Notes: a model not told the origin generated them from the letters alone. A DNA stretch of 64,000 nucleotides from Vermamoeba vermiformis (GCA_045837725.1 JBEWZL010000048.1:186001-250000), one strand, 5' to 3'. Positions 47,724 to 59,535 are shown, counted from the stretch's first letter. Made by a program: numbers and translations.

Positions 47724-48658
47724 TTACATGTAGAGCTTATGTCGCGCTAAGTAGTCGATTACGCCAGGTGGACACAAGTACTTGATTGAGAGGCCATTGC
47801 GAATAGCTTGGCGCACTTTGGTGGAACTCAGATCTGTTACGTTCCACTGCGACACTAAGATGATATTGTGTCGATGTCGATAGAGCACTTGATTGGCAAA
47901 TATCACGTCGTTCAAGGACGTGCCTTCTCGTTGCACGCAGACCACTACGTAGTCATTTACAATGTCCTCGATCTGCAACCAGGGTCAGCCACGACAATCA
48001 TTATGCATGAATGGCTCTTACATCTTGTTCCGCCCACACGCCAGGTATGTTGAATGACGCCAACAAATCACCACCGCACAGCAGCGCTACTTTGACTAAT
48101 AAGAGCTGTTAATGCGTTGTTATGTGACAGAAGGATCCGATCGGACTCACTGGGCAGGGAGCTCTTGTTGTTCTTATTGAGTTCGTCGCTGAAGTGTTTC
48201 AACACATTGACGGTGGTGGTATACTCAGACTTGAGACTCTCCCACTCATCGACCATCACCTCGTCGTGCTCCACCGCGGCTTGGTGACACATAGCGCGCC
48301 GATGATCACCGCTCAACAGACCTTTCTTGCCATACGCATCTGCCACTGGCGACATGTAGCCACCAATAACAGCATATTGGGGATGATCGTTGAACCAGTC
48401 TTTGGCCATTTCTAAAGGTCTTCAGTTAAATGGGACCCATCCAGGAAATTGAACAAATTTAATTAAGCTTGTATTTTTAATTATTAATTCAATATTTTGC
48501 GAGTGCTATTTCTTACCAAACAAGCGCATGTGTAGAATAGTTGGTGGATTAAAACTGCCGCACGCAACCAAGACCAATCCTTGCTTGCCCTCGGGCACTG
48601 GCTTCAACTTGTCTGTTACAAATTTGTAAGCGCTCATGTTGGAGCTTGTGGCACTCAT
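47724..48658 (-). CDS. NMNAT: Nicotinamide mononucleotide adenylyltransferase (NMNAT)
   Basis: Four exons, about 48658-48519, 48412-48151, 48095-48022 and 47978-47724, give about 240 residues. The substrate-binding GSFNPPTILHMRLFE is the GxFxPxTxxH nucleotidyltransferase motif split at the first intron. VIGGYMSPVADAYGKKGL parallels human VVGGIISPVNDAYGKKGL almost residue for residue. Then ALLCGGDLLASFNIPGVWAE and LSSTKVRQAIRNGLSIKYL, the ISSTxxR motif that contacts the ATP phosphates. It makes NAD from NMN and ATP. No nuclear or membrane targeting is evident. Confidence 0.94.
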
Positions 48659-48815
48659 ATTCGGTTAATTGTATGTAGTGGTAACGGCAAGTTCGGTAAT
48701 AATTCTTAACACGCAATGTTGAAATTTCACGGCACGTGATCACACAGCATGATTTACGGTGTAACTCCACCGGTTTATGTACAAATTAGGCAAGTGTGCT
48801 ATATTACATGAATGA

Positions 48816-50339
48816 TCACTCGAACAGCTCTGCGAGTGTGTTGAACTCGTCGCTGGTGAACTGGTACTTGGTCAGCAGGCGCGGGAGACCTGCACGAAAG
48901 TTGTCCAACGCTGCAGGATTGACACGTGGCAGAGTACTGCAAATGACAGGTGTCAATGCGGGGCGAGTGACAGCTAGAGAATACTTACACGTGCAGCAAC
49001 AAGAGTGCGGTGAGTGCCGCAGACTGCGCGGTCACTTTGGGCACGTGATGCCAGTCAAATGAATCGAGCACGTGATGCAGCAGATCGAGGTGCAGTGGCG
49101 TGCGTTCTATAAATAGATCATCGCCGAACAGGTGAATGCTGCGGGCAAGCGTGAGTTAACGCATTAACCAAATATAGTCACGTACTACTTGAAGAGCATG
49201 TGTTTGACAGTGTTGCGTCGGATCAGTTCCGGGGCCTCGCTGTCCACCACTGGCAGGGTTTGCACGGCACTGTCGTCGGTCTCTGGAGTGACACCTGTCA
49301 ACACCGCACTCGTGTCAGCTGTTGGCTCTGTGCCACGCAGCCATTGACGTGTCTCGGGGGTAATCCAGTGCGAGAGTGTGGTCCACAGAGCACCAAATAT
49401 GGAAAGTTCGGGGATCGGAATTTGTTTCGAGGAAATGAAAAAATTACCAAATAAGTCAATATTTTCATCCACATCACTGTCACTCTCTGAATCTCCGCTG
49501 TCAACTTCAGGCTTGGATGCAGACTCTGTAGTGACATGTGTCTTTTGTGGTTCACTGAACGCAGTGCTATTTTTGGATTGGACGTAGCCTTCAATTGCTT
49601 GTGTCTTGGCTGTCTCTAAATTAGGCAATTCAACGACATCATGCGCAGTGTCGCGCTCTTTTATGACCAAATTAGGCAAGTCAGTGGTGGCCGTGTCAGT
49701 GACAGGTGCAGTCACGTGCTCGAATTGATCGATGACAGGTGGCGTGAACTTGGTGCGCAGATAGACGGGCTCAGTGGAGAGCTGTTGCATGTAGAGCTTG
49801 GAGTTCATCAGACACGTGCTCGTGTGGTAGTCACGTGCGGTGCTCGCATCGACCAGGGCACCCACGCGTCGATCGACTTTGTACTTGCCTGACACACTCG
49901 CCGCACTCACTGGCTGATCGCAGAGTGGCCAGCCACAGATGTGAGCAGCGCTGCGTTCATATACAACATCTGCGTAGTGTTCGGGGGTCATGTACTGGGC
50001 CTGGATGCAGCGTCAGTTAGCGAGGGGTGAGATCTGCGCTCTGAGGTCTCGAATATCGGTTCAGGATTTTAATGATAATTAATATGGTAGTATAAATGCA
50101 TTCGTATTGTTTTGACCCTCAAAAGAATTACAGAACAATTTTGAAAATAGAAATAAGATCAGATCGCGTCGCTAAACACCACGTACTGCATCAATGAGCT
50201 GTTGCTTGGTCACTTTGTCACTCTCAATTAATAGAGATTGAATGTTGAACGTCTTCTTCTCCAGCTCCACTCGTTTTTTCATCTTTTCGCGGATCTCCTC
50301 TTCTCGTTGTTTCTTGTCATCTTTGTGTCGCTTCTCCAT
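48816..50339 (-). CDS. RPAP2: RPAP2/Rtr1 RNA polymerase II CTD phosphatase
   Basis: Four exons, about 50339-50188, 50014-49185, 49130-48992 and 48949-48816. The N-terminus is a charged coiled coil (KKQREEEIREKMKKRVELEK). The zinc domain follows: AQYMTPEHYADVVYERSAAH, ICGWPLCDQPV with the first two zinc Cys (C-x4-C), and then DYHTSTCLMNSKLYMQQL and EPVYLR, the second half of the Rtr1 zinc site. The long middle is acidic and disordered. The C-terminus is a conserved-looking helical block (KYIHLFGDDLFIERTP ... FTSDEFNTLAELFE). RPAP2/Rtr1 dephosphorylates Ser5 of the Pol II CTD and aids Pol II import. The last intron contains TGACAGGTGTCA. Confidence 0.85.
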
Positions 50340-50466
50340 AGTAAAATTATTGTATAAGCGGCGGTGCTGTGGTGCTCTGTATGGTTATGGTGCTAAACAA
50401 AATAAAAGAAAGTTTGTCACTTTTTCAATTTCACGATCCAAATTGAAGCCACCAAACACGAGTCGA

Positions 50467-52080
50467 ATGAGCGCACCCTCGACTCACTTACACATATTTG
50501 AGCTCGAGAAGCCCGTGCGAGTAGTAACAGATGTGAGGCAAATTGATTTGACGAAACTCGAGGAGAGTGGGAAATTACTCGGTAATGATTTAATTTATTT
50601 TTCTTAAATATTTCAGGCAGCTAAATAAAATCGGTGTATGAATTTAAAATAATAAATTCAGCATAATAATAATCAGAAAATCTAATATTTTAATGCTAAA
50701 TTTTTTGCAGGTACGTTCACTACATCCGTCAGTGTGCTGCTCAATGAAGCCAACCAGTCCATAGAATTCACTGTTATTATTAACATGCCCAAGACTAGCG
50801 ATAAGAGGTGAAGTTGATGCTCTACACACCTGTGTGTCTAATCAGCTTAACACAGTGCCAGCACGACTGCCCCACAGGTGCCCGAAGACAAAGAGAGCAC
50901 CACCACTGCCACCGCGACCAGTACGAGCAACAGCACGCAAAAAGACGCCGAGTCTGCGCCAGTGACTGAACACACGCAGCACGGCTATTACTTTGCCGGG
51001 GACTTGAAGACACTGGAGCGCACACTGCGCACATCGACATTTGACACCGTACTGTCATTTTTCAAGCTCTTGCAGGTACGTGGTTGACACGTGTCATTCA
51101 CCAGCCCCTAATCTCCCTCAGCGCTCCCTGAGTGCCGATCACGTGACACACCCGCTGTTCGTGATTGACGAGTCCCCGACACGTCGCGCGCAGTGGCTGT
51201 TGAGCGACGAGCAGAGTGTCACGGGCTACTTGCCCCTCACGCACTCTACGGCCTTCCACTCGCTCAAGGCCTATCCCATGCTGCACTACAAGGCACGTGC
51301 ATTGACCAGTCCCTCCCCCTCACTAACACTCACCTGCAGAGCGAGGAGCTGATCTTCGACATTGTGGCCAACATTGATCGCAATCGTCTGTTCCCCAAGT
51401 ACCCGGAACTCGATGCTGTGTTCACGGACACGCTCAAGCGCATTGCCACCAACTTTGACAAGCAGAAGTGGAGCTATGTCGTGGTGCCCAAAGACAAGCG
51501 GTGAGTGTCTGCACAGCACGCTGATTGACACCTGTCAACTGACCGCGGAACTGACAGCAAATTGAACGAAGAAGAGATCGCCAAGATGATCGTGGAGCAG
51601 CGCAAGTACCTGGAACTGACCATCGTGTCCAACTTGATCGTGCAGCGTGACGAGCGCAGTGTCAAGATTGACATGCTCACCATCAGCGCGCAGGATCAGT
51701 CGCAGATTGTGCAGATTGTCAAGCAGTTCATCCTCGCCACATTCCCCAAAGCAGGTTGTTCCGTACCTGAACTGGACAAGTGTCGGCGCAAGTTGACGCG
51801 TCTGATCGATGACATGCGCGCACTGCAAGACATCTTCCAGGGCTCAGAGCACGTGCTGCTCTACAACCCCTTCCTCACCGAGAGCAGTGCCGTGGTGCAT
51901 CACGGAGCACGTGTCTTGGCACCGCTCGTGCTCGGCGCAGGTCCGTTGACAGCCCCCTCACCGACCCTCTCACCGGCCCATCGTCGCGCTGAGCCCCTCA
52001 CTGCTGACCCACCGCTCGATCTCACTGTCCTCGCACGTGCTGTTGTAAATATTTTGAAGCGGAAGTACATTGCGAGTTAA
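50467..52080 (+). CDS. Uncharacterised conserved-looking protein
   Basis: About seven exons, starting at ATG 50467 (MSAPSTHLHIFELEKPVRVV). The assembled protein is about 430 residues: a beta-rich start, a Thr/Ser-rich acidic linker, a region ending HPLFVIDESPTRRAQWLLSD, then SEELIFDIVANIDRNRLFPK, a helical middle (KLNEEEIAKMIVEQRKYLEL) and a C-terminal KRKYIAS. No motif identifies it. A loose similarity of the first 70 residues and the leucine-rich middle to Rogdi/Rav2-type proteins was considered but is not strong enough to use. Introns are 40-60 nt and two carry TGACA-SS-TGTCA palindromes (51085-51096, 51526-51537). Its 3' end is 37 bp from the convergent cobalamin gene. Confidence 0.55.
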
Positions 52081-52117
52081 AATAATACATCTGTTTATAC
52101 CGTGCCACTTGCCTAAT

Positions 52118-53068
52118 TTAGCTATTGCCTTTTTTGTAACAGCACTCCGCGGTACCCACGTGACGAGCAGCGTGTCGTGCAGCAACGAACAAGTAGTCCG
52201 CGAGTCGATTGATCCACGCAATCACGTGCTCTTCGACCAGGGCACTCTGCGAGTCATCTACCAGGGCCACCACTGCGCGCTCAGCTCGGCGACAGACTGC
52301 ACGTGCAATGTGCAAGCGCGCTGAGGCCTCGCCACCTGACTAGAGAGGACTGAGTATACTGCACATCGCGAGAGAGCTGCAAGTACGTACTGGCAATATG
52401 AAGGTCGTGAGGGGCGGCAGTGCGCTGTCGAGGGCGTCGATCCACTGCTCGAGTGCTTGCACGTGATTGGCTGAGAAGTCAGTGCGCGCTGCACGAGGAT
52501 GAGGACTGGCAAGGTGTATAAGGATATCATATGATAATAGTACCTAGTTGCGCGGCCGTTGAACTGTGGCGCGGAGTGGCAATGTACGAGCCGAAGTCGA
52601 ACAAGAGACACTGGATCTGCACTCGAGTCAGCTTATTGTCGCTGATAATAAGCACAATACTACTGGTACCTTTTCGAGATGTTCATCGAGTCCGTTGTTA
52701 TCTTTCTTGCACTGTTCGCGTGCTAACCTGATCGCGATCGTTAGCGTGACATGGATGCACAATAATATTTAACGTGGTGCTAGTGTGTTATTAATAGCGT
52801 AGTGTATCGTACCCAATGTGCGCATTTAATTCGTCTAGATCGCCGAGGGCTTCAAACACGTAGTCGCTTTTGCGTCTTCTTTCTCCGTTATATAACGAGC
52901 TGCTGCCTATAATAAACGATATAGTTTATTAATAATACAGCTTCGCTTTAATTACCTTGATCTCCAGTGCGCGTGTAGATCTTGCTTTTGGGCACTTCGT
53001 TTCTGCCTCGGAGATTAATAAGTGTTCAAGTGCCTCGTACAATCTTATATCACCTACTTGCTACTCAT
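52118..53068 (-). CDS. MMAB: Cob(I)alamin adenosyltransferase (PduO/MMAB type)
   Basis: Six short exons on the minus strand. The likely start is ATG 53068 (MSSK), spliced to [16 protein letters not shown], the PduO nucleotide-binding start. Then [20 protein letters not shown] and [11 protein letters not shown] (human [20 protein letters not shown]), a helix [52 protein letters not shown] plus [11 protein letters not shown], and finally [18 protein letters not shown] with [20 protein letters not shown]. All conserved blocks are present. The enzyme makes adenosylcobalamin for methylmalonyl-CoA mutase, usually in mitochondria. With this start there is almost no presequence; an upstream exon near 53190 (MALARKDEQ) could supply one but is not joined in frame. 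Ends at TAA 52118-52120. Confidence 0.9.
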
Positions 53069-53268
53069 TTCTTAGTTTGACAACGTAACCAATAAGCAGA
53101 CCAGAGCAGGTCAAATTGAACGAGCACGTGGTCTGTCACGTGGCTCAACACGGCGTGCCTGGTCGCTGTGTTGCTCGTCTTTTCTAGCTAATGCCATCAA
53201 CTTCAACCAGTGACTTCATTATAGTAGCATCTCGCTAGCATACTGAATTGAACGAAAAGCAAGGCCAG

Positions 53269-55450
53269 ATGGAGTCAGAGGACAAGTTCAGCGCAATATT
53301 GCTGCCAGCCAACGATCAGCCTCTGTTAGTGTATCTAAATAAGCGTGATTATATTACCGAGTACGTAGTCTGATTAATTCTTTAACTAAAAATGATCTGT
53401 TCCTTGACAGGGTACTTAAACTGATCGAATCCACTTCTGAGCAGCTCGATGTCGAGTTTTTAAAGCAAAAATATTATGGACCATTACTGTACCATATTAA
53501 GAGCGAATCCAACGGCAGCTTGTCGCCCAACAGCCGAGCTTCGCAATTAGCGGGGTTTGAAGTAATTGTAGCGGTTCAGCGATCCAGGACAATCGTATCC
53601 AACTGTTTAATATTAATTCTATAGCTGCGAGGACACGCTCTTCTGGTCCATATCGAAAAGGAGGCAGATCAGACTCGACTCTTGAATTTGACACTTGAAC
53701 AGTTTGAAGACCTCAGCTCCAAAGCGACTGACATTCGGTAAGAGGACATTACTGGCAATATATAGATCATTCTAACGGCAATAGTTTCAACTTTATGCGC
53801 AATTACTGGCGCAGTCTGAAGCAGACCCTCAAACAGAGCGCAGATCAACTTCCCGCGCAGTTCCCCGAATTCAAAGACAGCAAACAGTGGCACGGCAAGA
53901 CCCCCGCAACACTCGTCAACGAGTACGTGCAAGGCAACAAACAGCTGCAAGTGGAGTACGAGAAAGTGTCCAGCAATGCCGCGGTACAACTCGCTGCCTT
54001 CGATCGCTAGTGCCTCTATATATGCTGATGTCCTATTCGCAGGGTCCACACAAGATGCGCATCAAAGTGCTGCACGGCGATGAAGAGCTCACCTTCAAGC
54101 CCGACGAGTTCCACGCCAAGCTGCAAGATGCGCGACAGAATGCCGCACTGCAGTTCGTCAAGTGGCTGGCACACGCGCAGATGACTGGCGAACAGCTCGT
54201 GCTCGGCGAGGGCGAGCAACACGTGCCGCACGAGGACGAGGACGCGTCAGATCACGAGTCCCACGCCCCCATCGAGGAGTGTCACACGGCCCCAGTGTTC
54301 GCCTACTTTGACTTTGTGCGGCAGATGGCACAGCAGTTCAAACTGGACCACGAGGCCGAGGTGTGGTCACAGCCCTCACCCGTGACTGCGTGCGACAAGG
54401 TGGTGCTGGAGGGTCGAGTGATTGAAGACATGCTCGGTGATTTGAGTCTCATGAAGATCACGCTGGAGCCTGGTCACGTGCTCGTGGAAGGGGATGTCAA
54501 GGCCTATCGCGGTAAGTGCGCCCATTCCCTTGCTGCTGCGTGCTGATCGAGTGCAGTGCACTACATGGGTGTGTTGCAAGACGAGACGGTGTTTGACTCG
54601 ACCTTTGAGCGCGACAAGTCCGAGTGGCTCAAAGTTGACGACGGCATTGATCTGATGGCCATTGGACTGCGCTCAATGCGTGTTGGCGAGAAGGTGAGAA
54701 TAAGACCTATGTTACCACTGTGCTCACCGCTGAACTAGGCACTCCTCTGGGGCACACCAGACCGCTGTTTCAAAGAGATGGGCAGTCCACCGCGCATACC
54801 TCCCAATGCGCACTGTCTGTTCTACCTGCACCTGTTGGAGGTCAAGTACGACAAGCCACTCGCCTCCGTGCCCGCGACATTGCGCGAAGATGAACAGCTC
54901 AGTCCTGCAGAGCGTGTGCTGCGTGCGAGTGCGTCCAAGCAAGAGGGCAATGCACTGTACAGTCAGACACAGCTCGCAGCTGCACTCAGCTACTACAATC
55001 AGGGCATCAAGTGGTTGCAGCTCTCCAAAGCTCAGCTCGCGGAACTCGACAGCGCCACACGCACACAGTGCCTCAGCTTGGCAGCGACACTGCACCTGAA
55101 TGCAGCAGCAGTGTACATGGCGCTGCACGAGTGGGACAAAGCAGCGCGACATTGCAGTGCGGTGAGTGGTGTCGTGCAGTGTGTGTGACGTGAACTGACA
55201 GCTGTCACAGTGTACAGAGAAAGAGCCCAGCAACGTCAAGGCCTGGATACGCAGTGCACGCATTCACATCCATCGCAACGAATATGACCGCGCTGAGAGT
55301 GCGCTGAGGCGTGCTGACGAGCTCATGCAGCGACAGAGCGGTGCGGATGTGCTCAAGGAACAGTGGCGCGAAGTGAACAGCGAGCTCCAGACACGGCGTG
55401 CAGCATATGCAGAGCGCGAGAAGAAGATGTACCGCCACATGTTTCAATAG
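53269..55450 (+). CDS. FKBP-TPR immunophilin with a long unusual N-terminal region
   Basis: I read one gene: the stop at 54008-54010 lies inside a 58-nt GT-AG intron (about 53984-54041) typical of this genome. The first 190 residues (MESEDKFSAILLPANDQPLL onward) match nothing I know. They are followed by an acidic region and an FKBP fold (VHYMGVLQDETVFDSTFERD ... RSMRVGEKALLWGTP ... PPRIPPNAHCLFYLHLLEV). Several drug-pocket aromatics differ from FKBP12, so peptidyl-prolyl activity is doubtful. Three TPR motifs follow (KQEGNALYSQTQLAAALSYY, ATLHLNAAAVYMALHEWDKA, KAWIRSARIHIHRNEYDRAE), a module that normally binds the Hsp90/Hsp70 C-terminal EEVD. The layout resembles FKBP6/AIP-type co-chaperones. 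Exon joins at 54513 and 54694 are clear. Confidence 0.75.
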
Positions 55451-55634
55451 GCACTAAGGGGGAGTTGTAAGGGGTGTACAGTGCATAATGTAAATTGATT
55501 TGATTTGACTGTTTGACGAGCATGCTCCGCACTCTTCTGTGGGATTCTAATCCATTTCGCGAAAAAAAACTGCAAACACGAGAAACAAAATTTTTGGCTA
55601 GTCACTCAACTTGTCGCTGCAAGCAACAACACAA

Positions 55635-56281
55635 ATGGCTGAGGTAACTATAACTGACCACTAGCTAGTATAGTGGTGCTTGCGAATGTATATGATGTAG
55701 CGTACTGACGGCATTGTAAAGAAAGACAACGATGTTGAAGTGACGAAGGAGGATCAGATGATGATCAACCAGTTCGGTCGATTAACTCTCGAATTAAAAG
55801 AACTCGAAGCTGAACACAACGATGAAACAGTACGTCATTAATCGCCATGAGAGACAATTTAAATGCAAAATAATAATATTACGATTCTTACTAAAAATCT
55901 GGGCTCGCTTAATCAGCCACAGCACTTCCTATTGGCATAGATTATTATTTCAGTGCACAAATATTATTTATTTATTTTTTTGAAAGCGTGGATCCGATCT
56001 GAAACTAAACTTTCGAGCAGGAGAACTACAAGAACCTCGAAGACGCGGAAGCAGAACTGATGTTGAGTGTTGGCGATGAAGCAGTACGATTTTTAGTCGG
56101 AGAAGTATATATGAGCTTGAACAGCACAGATGCAGAACAGATGTTGGAACAAAACAAAGCCAAAGTGCAGAGTGTAATGGACAAATTATCAACGCGCATT
56201 GAAGACATCAAAAAGACCCTCGCAGAGCTGAAAGTCAAGTTATATCACAAATTTGGCTCGAATATCAACTTGGAAGAATAA
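55635..56281 (+). CDS. PFDN4: Prefoldin subunit 4
   Basis: Three exons, 55635-55643, 55699-55829 and 56020-56281, give about 133 residues. The protein is a beta-hairpin flanked by two coiled-coil helices, as in beta-type prefoldins: VTKEDQMMINQFGRLTLEL, KNLEDAEAELML, VRFLVGEVYMSLNSTDAEQM, and the C-terminal helix LAELKVKLYHKFGSNINLEE. Human PFDN4 has the same VTFEDQQKINKFAR start and YxKFGxNINLEAD end. It is part of the hexamer that delivers actin and tubulin to CCT. The first coding exon is only nine nucleotides (MAE) and is the less certain part. Confidence 0.92.
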
Positions 56282-56434
56282 GCTCGTTGTGTTATATAAA
56301 TCCCCTTCATCAACGACCATGCTGATAATAATAATAATAATAACGAGCTCGTAAATATAGATCTACCTTCGATGAGTGTCGCAAGTGATGACGCAGTTTA
56401 TTTACAAGGGAATTATTACATATGCACAGTTCTG

Positions 56435-57638
56435 TTATGAGCGCAACAGCTGCACGACTTGCTGTGAATGCACCGACATTAGTACTCGATATATATATAT
56501 GTGTAATACACATAGGACAGCGATTACCTCGAACAAGTGCAGCCACTCCGCGAGCACGTGGTCGTCTTCGTGTTCAAAGCGATAAGTGCGGTCCTCAGTG
56601 TTCACCAAGATCGAGATCAAGCGACCCTTCTCGTGCTTGGGCTGCACTGCCACCACCTGTCAACGTGTCACACTGCTGTCGGGCCCAAGTACCGTACTTA
56701 CCTTGCTGAAGTCGATCGCACCCTTGGGCTGTGCCTCGCCCTTCTTGAAGTACTTGAGCACGTAATGCGAGTCCAGCACGAATTGGCGCCACTTCCAATT
56801 GCGCACTTTGAGTCCTTTTTTGGTCAAATAGCCCTTCTTGAGCACACTGCTGCCCGCCTTCGCTTCTAACAGCGCTTCTTGCAGCGTGTCGCGCAGTCCT
56901 GTGTCGGTGAGTACAAGCGCGCGCATATGCATGACTAGCACGTACCAGGCTCTTCAATGCCGAGTGTGGTCAACAGACTAGCAATGGGCTGGGTCTCGAG
57001 CTCTTCAAAGCCAATGTTCTGATCTGCGAATTTGTATGCAATGCGATCGAGACCCATCTCGTGCAGCCAATAATAGACGCGAAAGTCCATAGTCTCCTTG
57101 GGCACTGCTACAGTCTGAACACCCATCAAGGAGGTCGGATCTGACTTGGCCTCTGAGGTCGTTAACAGCCTCATTAAATCCAAATCAAATTTCTCCTGTA
57201 AGAACGCATTAGATCAACTCCAGGTGAATGATTGTAATTGTCGTTAATTTATTCAAATAAAATAAAATATCGTACTCAGCAGCCTTTAATTAATATCCCT
57301 TCGAGTAACAACCGTACCTTTGCATATGAAAAATAATCTTCAATATTCTCACCACTGTCACTATCCTCTTCAGTGACAATTGTTTGTCGGGACCGATGTG
57401 ACCCAAGCAGAGATGGGGACGAGGAACGGGTCTGTATTAGAGAGACATTCTTTGTCTTGGCAATGTGTAACGAGGTGCCCAGATCCTTTTCTACTTGCTT
57501 GTGGAGCGCGAGGAAGATGCACGGTGTGCTCTCCATCTGCTCGGCTGTTAAATTTAAACTGGCCGAAGAGGTTACAGCAGTTATCTTACGAGTCGATGGA
57601 ACACTACACAATTCTATATAATCATTAGTAGAATACAT
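56435..57638 (-). CDS. SAM-PH domain adaptor protein
   Basis: Five exons (about 57638-57322, 57198-56948, 56890-56704, 56655-56527, 56461-56435). The N-terminal 100 residues are disordered and Ser/Asp-rich. A SAM domain follows (DFRVYYWLHEMGLDRIAYKF through LLTTLGIEEPGLRDTLQEAL), then a PH domain (LKKGYLTKKGLKVRNWKWRQ, FVLDSHYVLKYFKKGEAQP, DDHVLAEWLHLFEQVVQLLR). The closing Trp of the PH domain is present in LAEWLHLF. The exon 3-4 joint carries TGACACGTTGACAG, a broken version of the intronic palindrome. SAM-PH pairs occur in membrane-linked signalling adaptors; no partner can be named. I take ATG 57638 as start because the earlier ATG overlaps the neighbour's coding start. Confidence 0.75.
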
Positions 57639-57654
57639 AGGGAGAACCTCGTGC

Positions 57655-59425
57655 ATGGAAAACGTATACATTCCTGGCAGTAGAATATTCTTGGGCAATC
57701 TGGCTTCAGATCACACATCTGAACGAGAAGTGCGCGATATGTTCTTGCGCTATGGCAATGTTAAAGAAGTAGTGATTAGAAAGGGGTTTGGATTCATTCA
57801 ATTCGACTCTCCAGAGGCTGCTCAGAAAGCTATTGCTGCAGAAAATGGTAAATCATTCCGAGGATACAAACTAGGTAAGTAATATAATAACAATACATCT
57901 ATAAATTATTTTAAAATTATTAGAATATTTTTAAATTATGACGTCACTGACGGATCTCAGATGTGTCCCTGGCCACGGGAGAGTCGCGCAAGACCACTGA
58001 CAAGCCACGCGATGCATCACGTACTGAACTGCCGCGACCAGAGCCACGACCACTGCCTCGCCCTGAACCTCGCGAGTACCGGGAGCGAGAGTCACGTGAC
58101 AGAGAATCACGTGGCCGCGATTTAGATCGATCACGTGACAGTCGAGAACGACGAGATCGCAAGAGATCTCGATCACGTGACTGGCACGACGACCGCGCGA
58201 CCAAACGAGCGCACACTAGTCACAGCTACAGCCAGCACGCCAGTCAGTACGACAGGCCTCATTACAGTGCCCCTCAGCCCCGCAGCAGTGCAGTGCAGTG
58301 CGATGTGTTGTACGACACACCACTGCTCAGGTAGAGTACACGCTGTTCCGACAGCACCAGTTCCAGTACCACGCTAACAGTGCTCCTATCACCCTGCAGC
58401 TCACTCGCGCAAGATCTGTGCGTGGAGATTGAACGCGTGGTGCGCACCAGTGCCGGGACACACTTGAGTACTGCTTGGCATCACGTGCCTGCACGAGAAC
58501 TCGATGCAGAGTTGAGGTACTGGCTAGTGCACTAGCGCTATTCGTCTATTATAGTATTATCGTCTTGTTATTATCTTCTCTTCTTCTTCTTCTGAGTACA
58601 AATCACGTGCTGAGTATTTTTCACTGAAAAGGTCCCATGAACGCCATCAAGTGCCCTATGTGTGCGTGCTGCGCGAGTCCTATTCAGCCAACATACGCGA
58701 CTTCAGACTGCGGCGCAAGGGCGATTATTTCTTGGATCTGTTTCTTCTCGATCTGACTGGCCGCTACAGAGGTACTCGGTCTCAGCTGCTATAAACAGCG
58801 CTACTTTCTTCTTCTGAGCTAAACTTGTTGTGCTGCAGAACACCGCGACACCGAGTACGAAGTGGTGTGCGACTTGATTGCCGGGGCTGAGGCTGCACAA
58901 CACGGTGCTATAAATAGCAACACGAATAATTCCGCTGCACCACTGCTGGCACTGCTCGCACAACTGCAACAAGCACAGTCCGTGGCACCCACACAGCCCA
59001 CAGCCTCGTCCACAGAGCTCACTGCCCTGCTCAGTCAACTCGCACCACGGCTGAGTCCAGTGACACCTGTCATCGGCAGCACTCCACTCGCGGTCCCTAC
59101 ACCAGTCGTGCCAGCACAGACCTCACCGCTGCAAGACTTGAACTCACTCGTGCAGCAGTTGATTCACAGCGAGTTGCACGCCCTCGCAGCACCCAGCTCA
59201 GTACCCTCGACCAACACGACTGGATCTAGCACTGACCTACTGCAGTCACTGCTCGCTGCAGTCAATAACAGCACCAGCAACACCAATGTCGTTAATGCGC
59301 GGCCAATGCAACAGTTGACGCCACAGTTGCCCCAGCAGTTCAATCACAACACTGCAGCACCGAACAACTCGGCGAATCTGTTGTCAGCGCTGCAAACACT
59401 GCTCAATCAGAGCAAACCCATGTAA
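57655..59425 (+). CDS. RRM/RS-domain nuclear protein, NCOA5-like
   Basis: Five exons, 57655-57874, 57961-58331, 58400-58516, 58633-58771 and 58839-59425, give about 475 residues. The N-terminal RRM reads RIFLGNLASDHT (RNP2) and KGFGFIQF (RNP1) with a short loop, as in NCOA5/RALY-type RRMs. A dense Arg-Asp/Glu-Ser segment follows (ERESRDRESRGRDLDRSRDS), then a folded block with VPYVCVLRESYSANIRDFRL, reminiscent of the anticodon-binding-like domain of NCOA5. The C-terminus is Gln/Asn/Ser/Pro-rich. The family call is tentative; a nuclear RNA-linked role is likely. The start codon is only 16 bp from that of the divergent SAM-PH gene. Confidence 0.6.
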
Positions 59426-59535
59426 TTAGTATTCGTAAGGATGTATAAATAGTAATGCTATCATAATCAGCCCCAGTAACTGCTACATTCACAACTATTT
59501 ATCGAGGTATTACACAAGTCTGTACAGAGCGAGCA

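Noticed and set aside
50467-52080. Assignment of the orphan gene to Rogdi/Rav2
   Set aside because: The resemblance is limited to a few spaced hydrophobic residues and is not sufficient.
54022-54546. Separate gene starting at ATG 54022 for the FKBP-TPR protein
   Set aside because: A 58-nt intron joins it in frame to the upstream exons and removes the intervening stop; a separate gene would have only 12 bp for its promoter.
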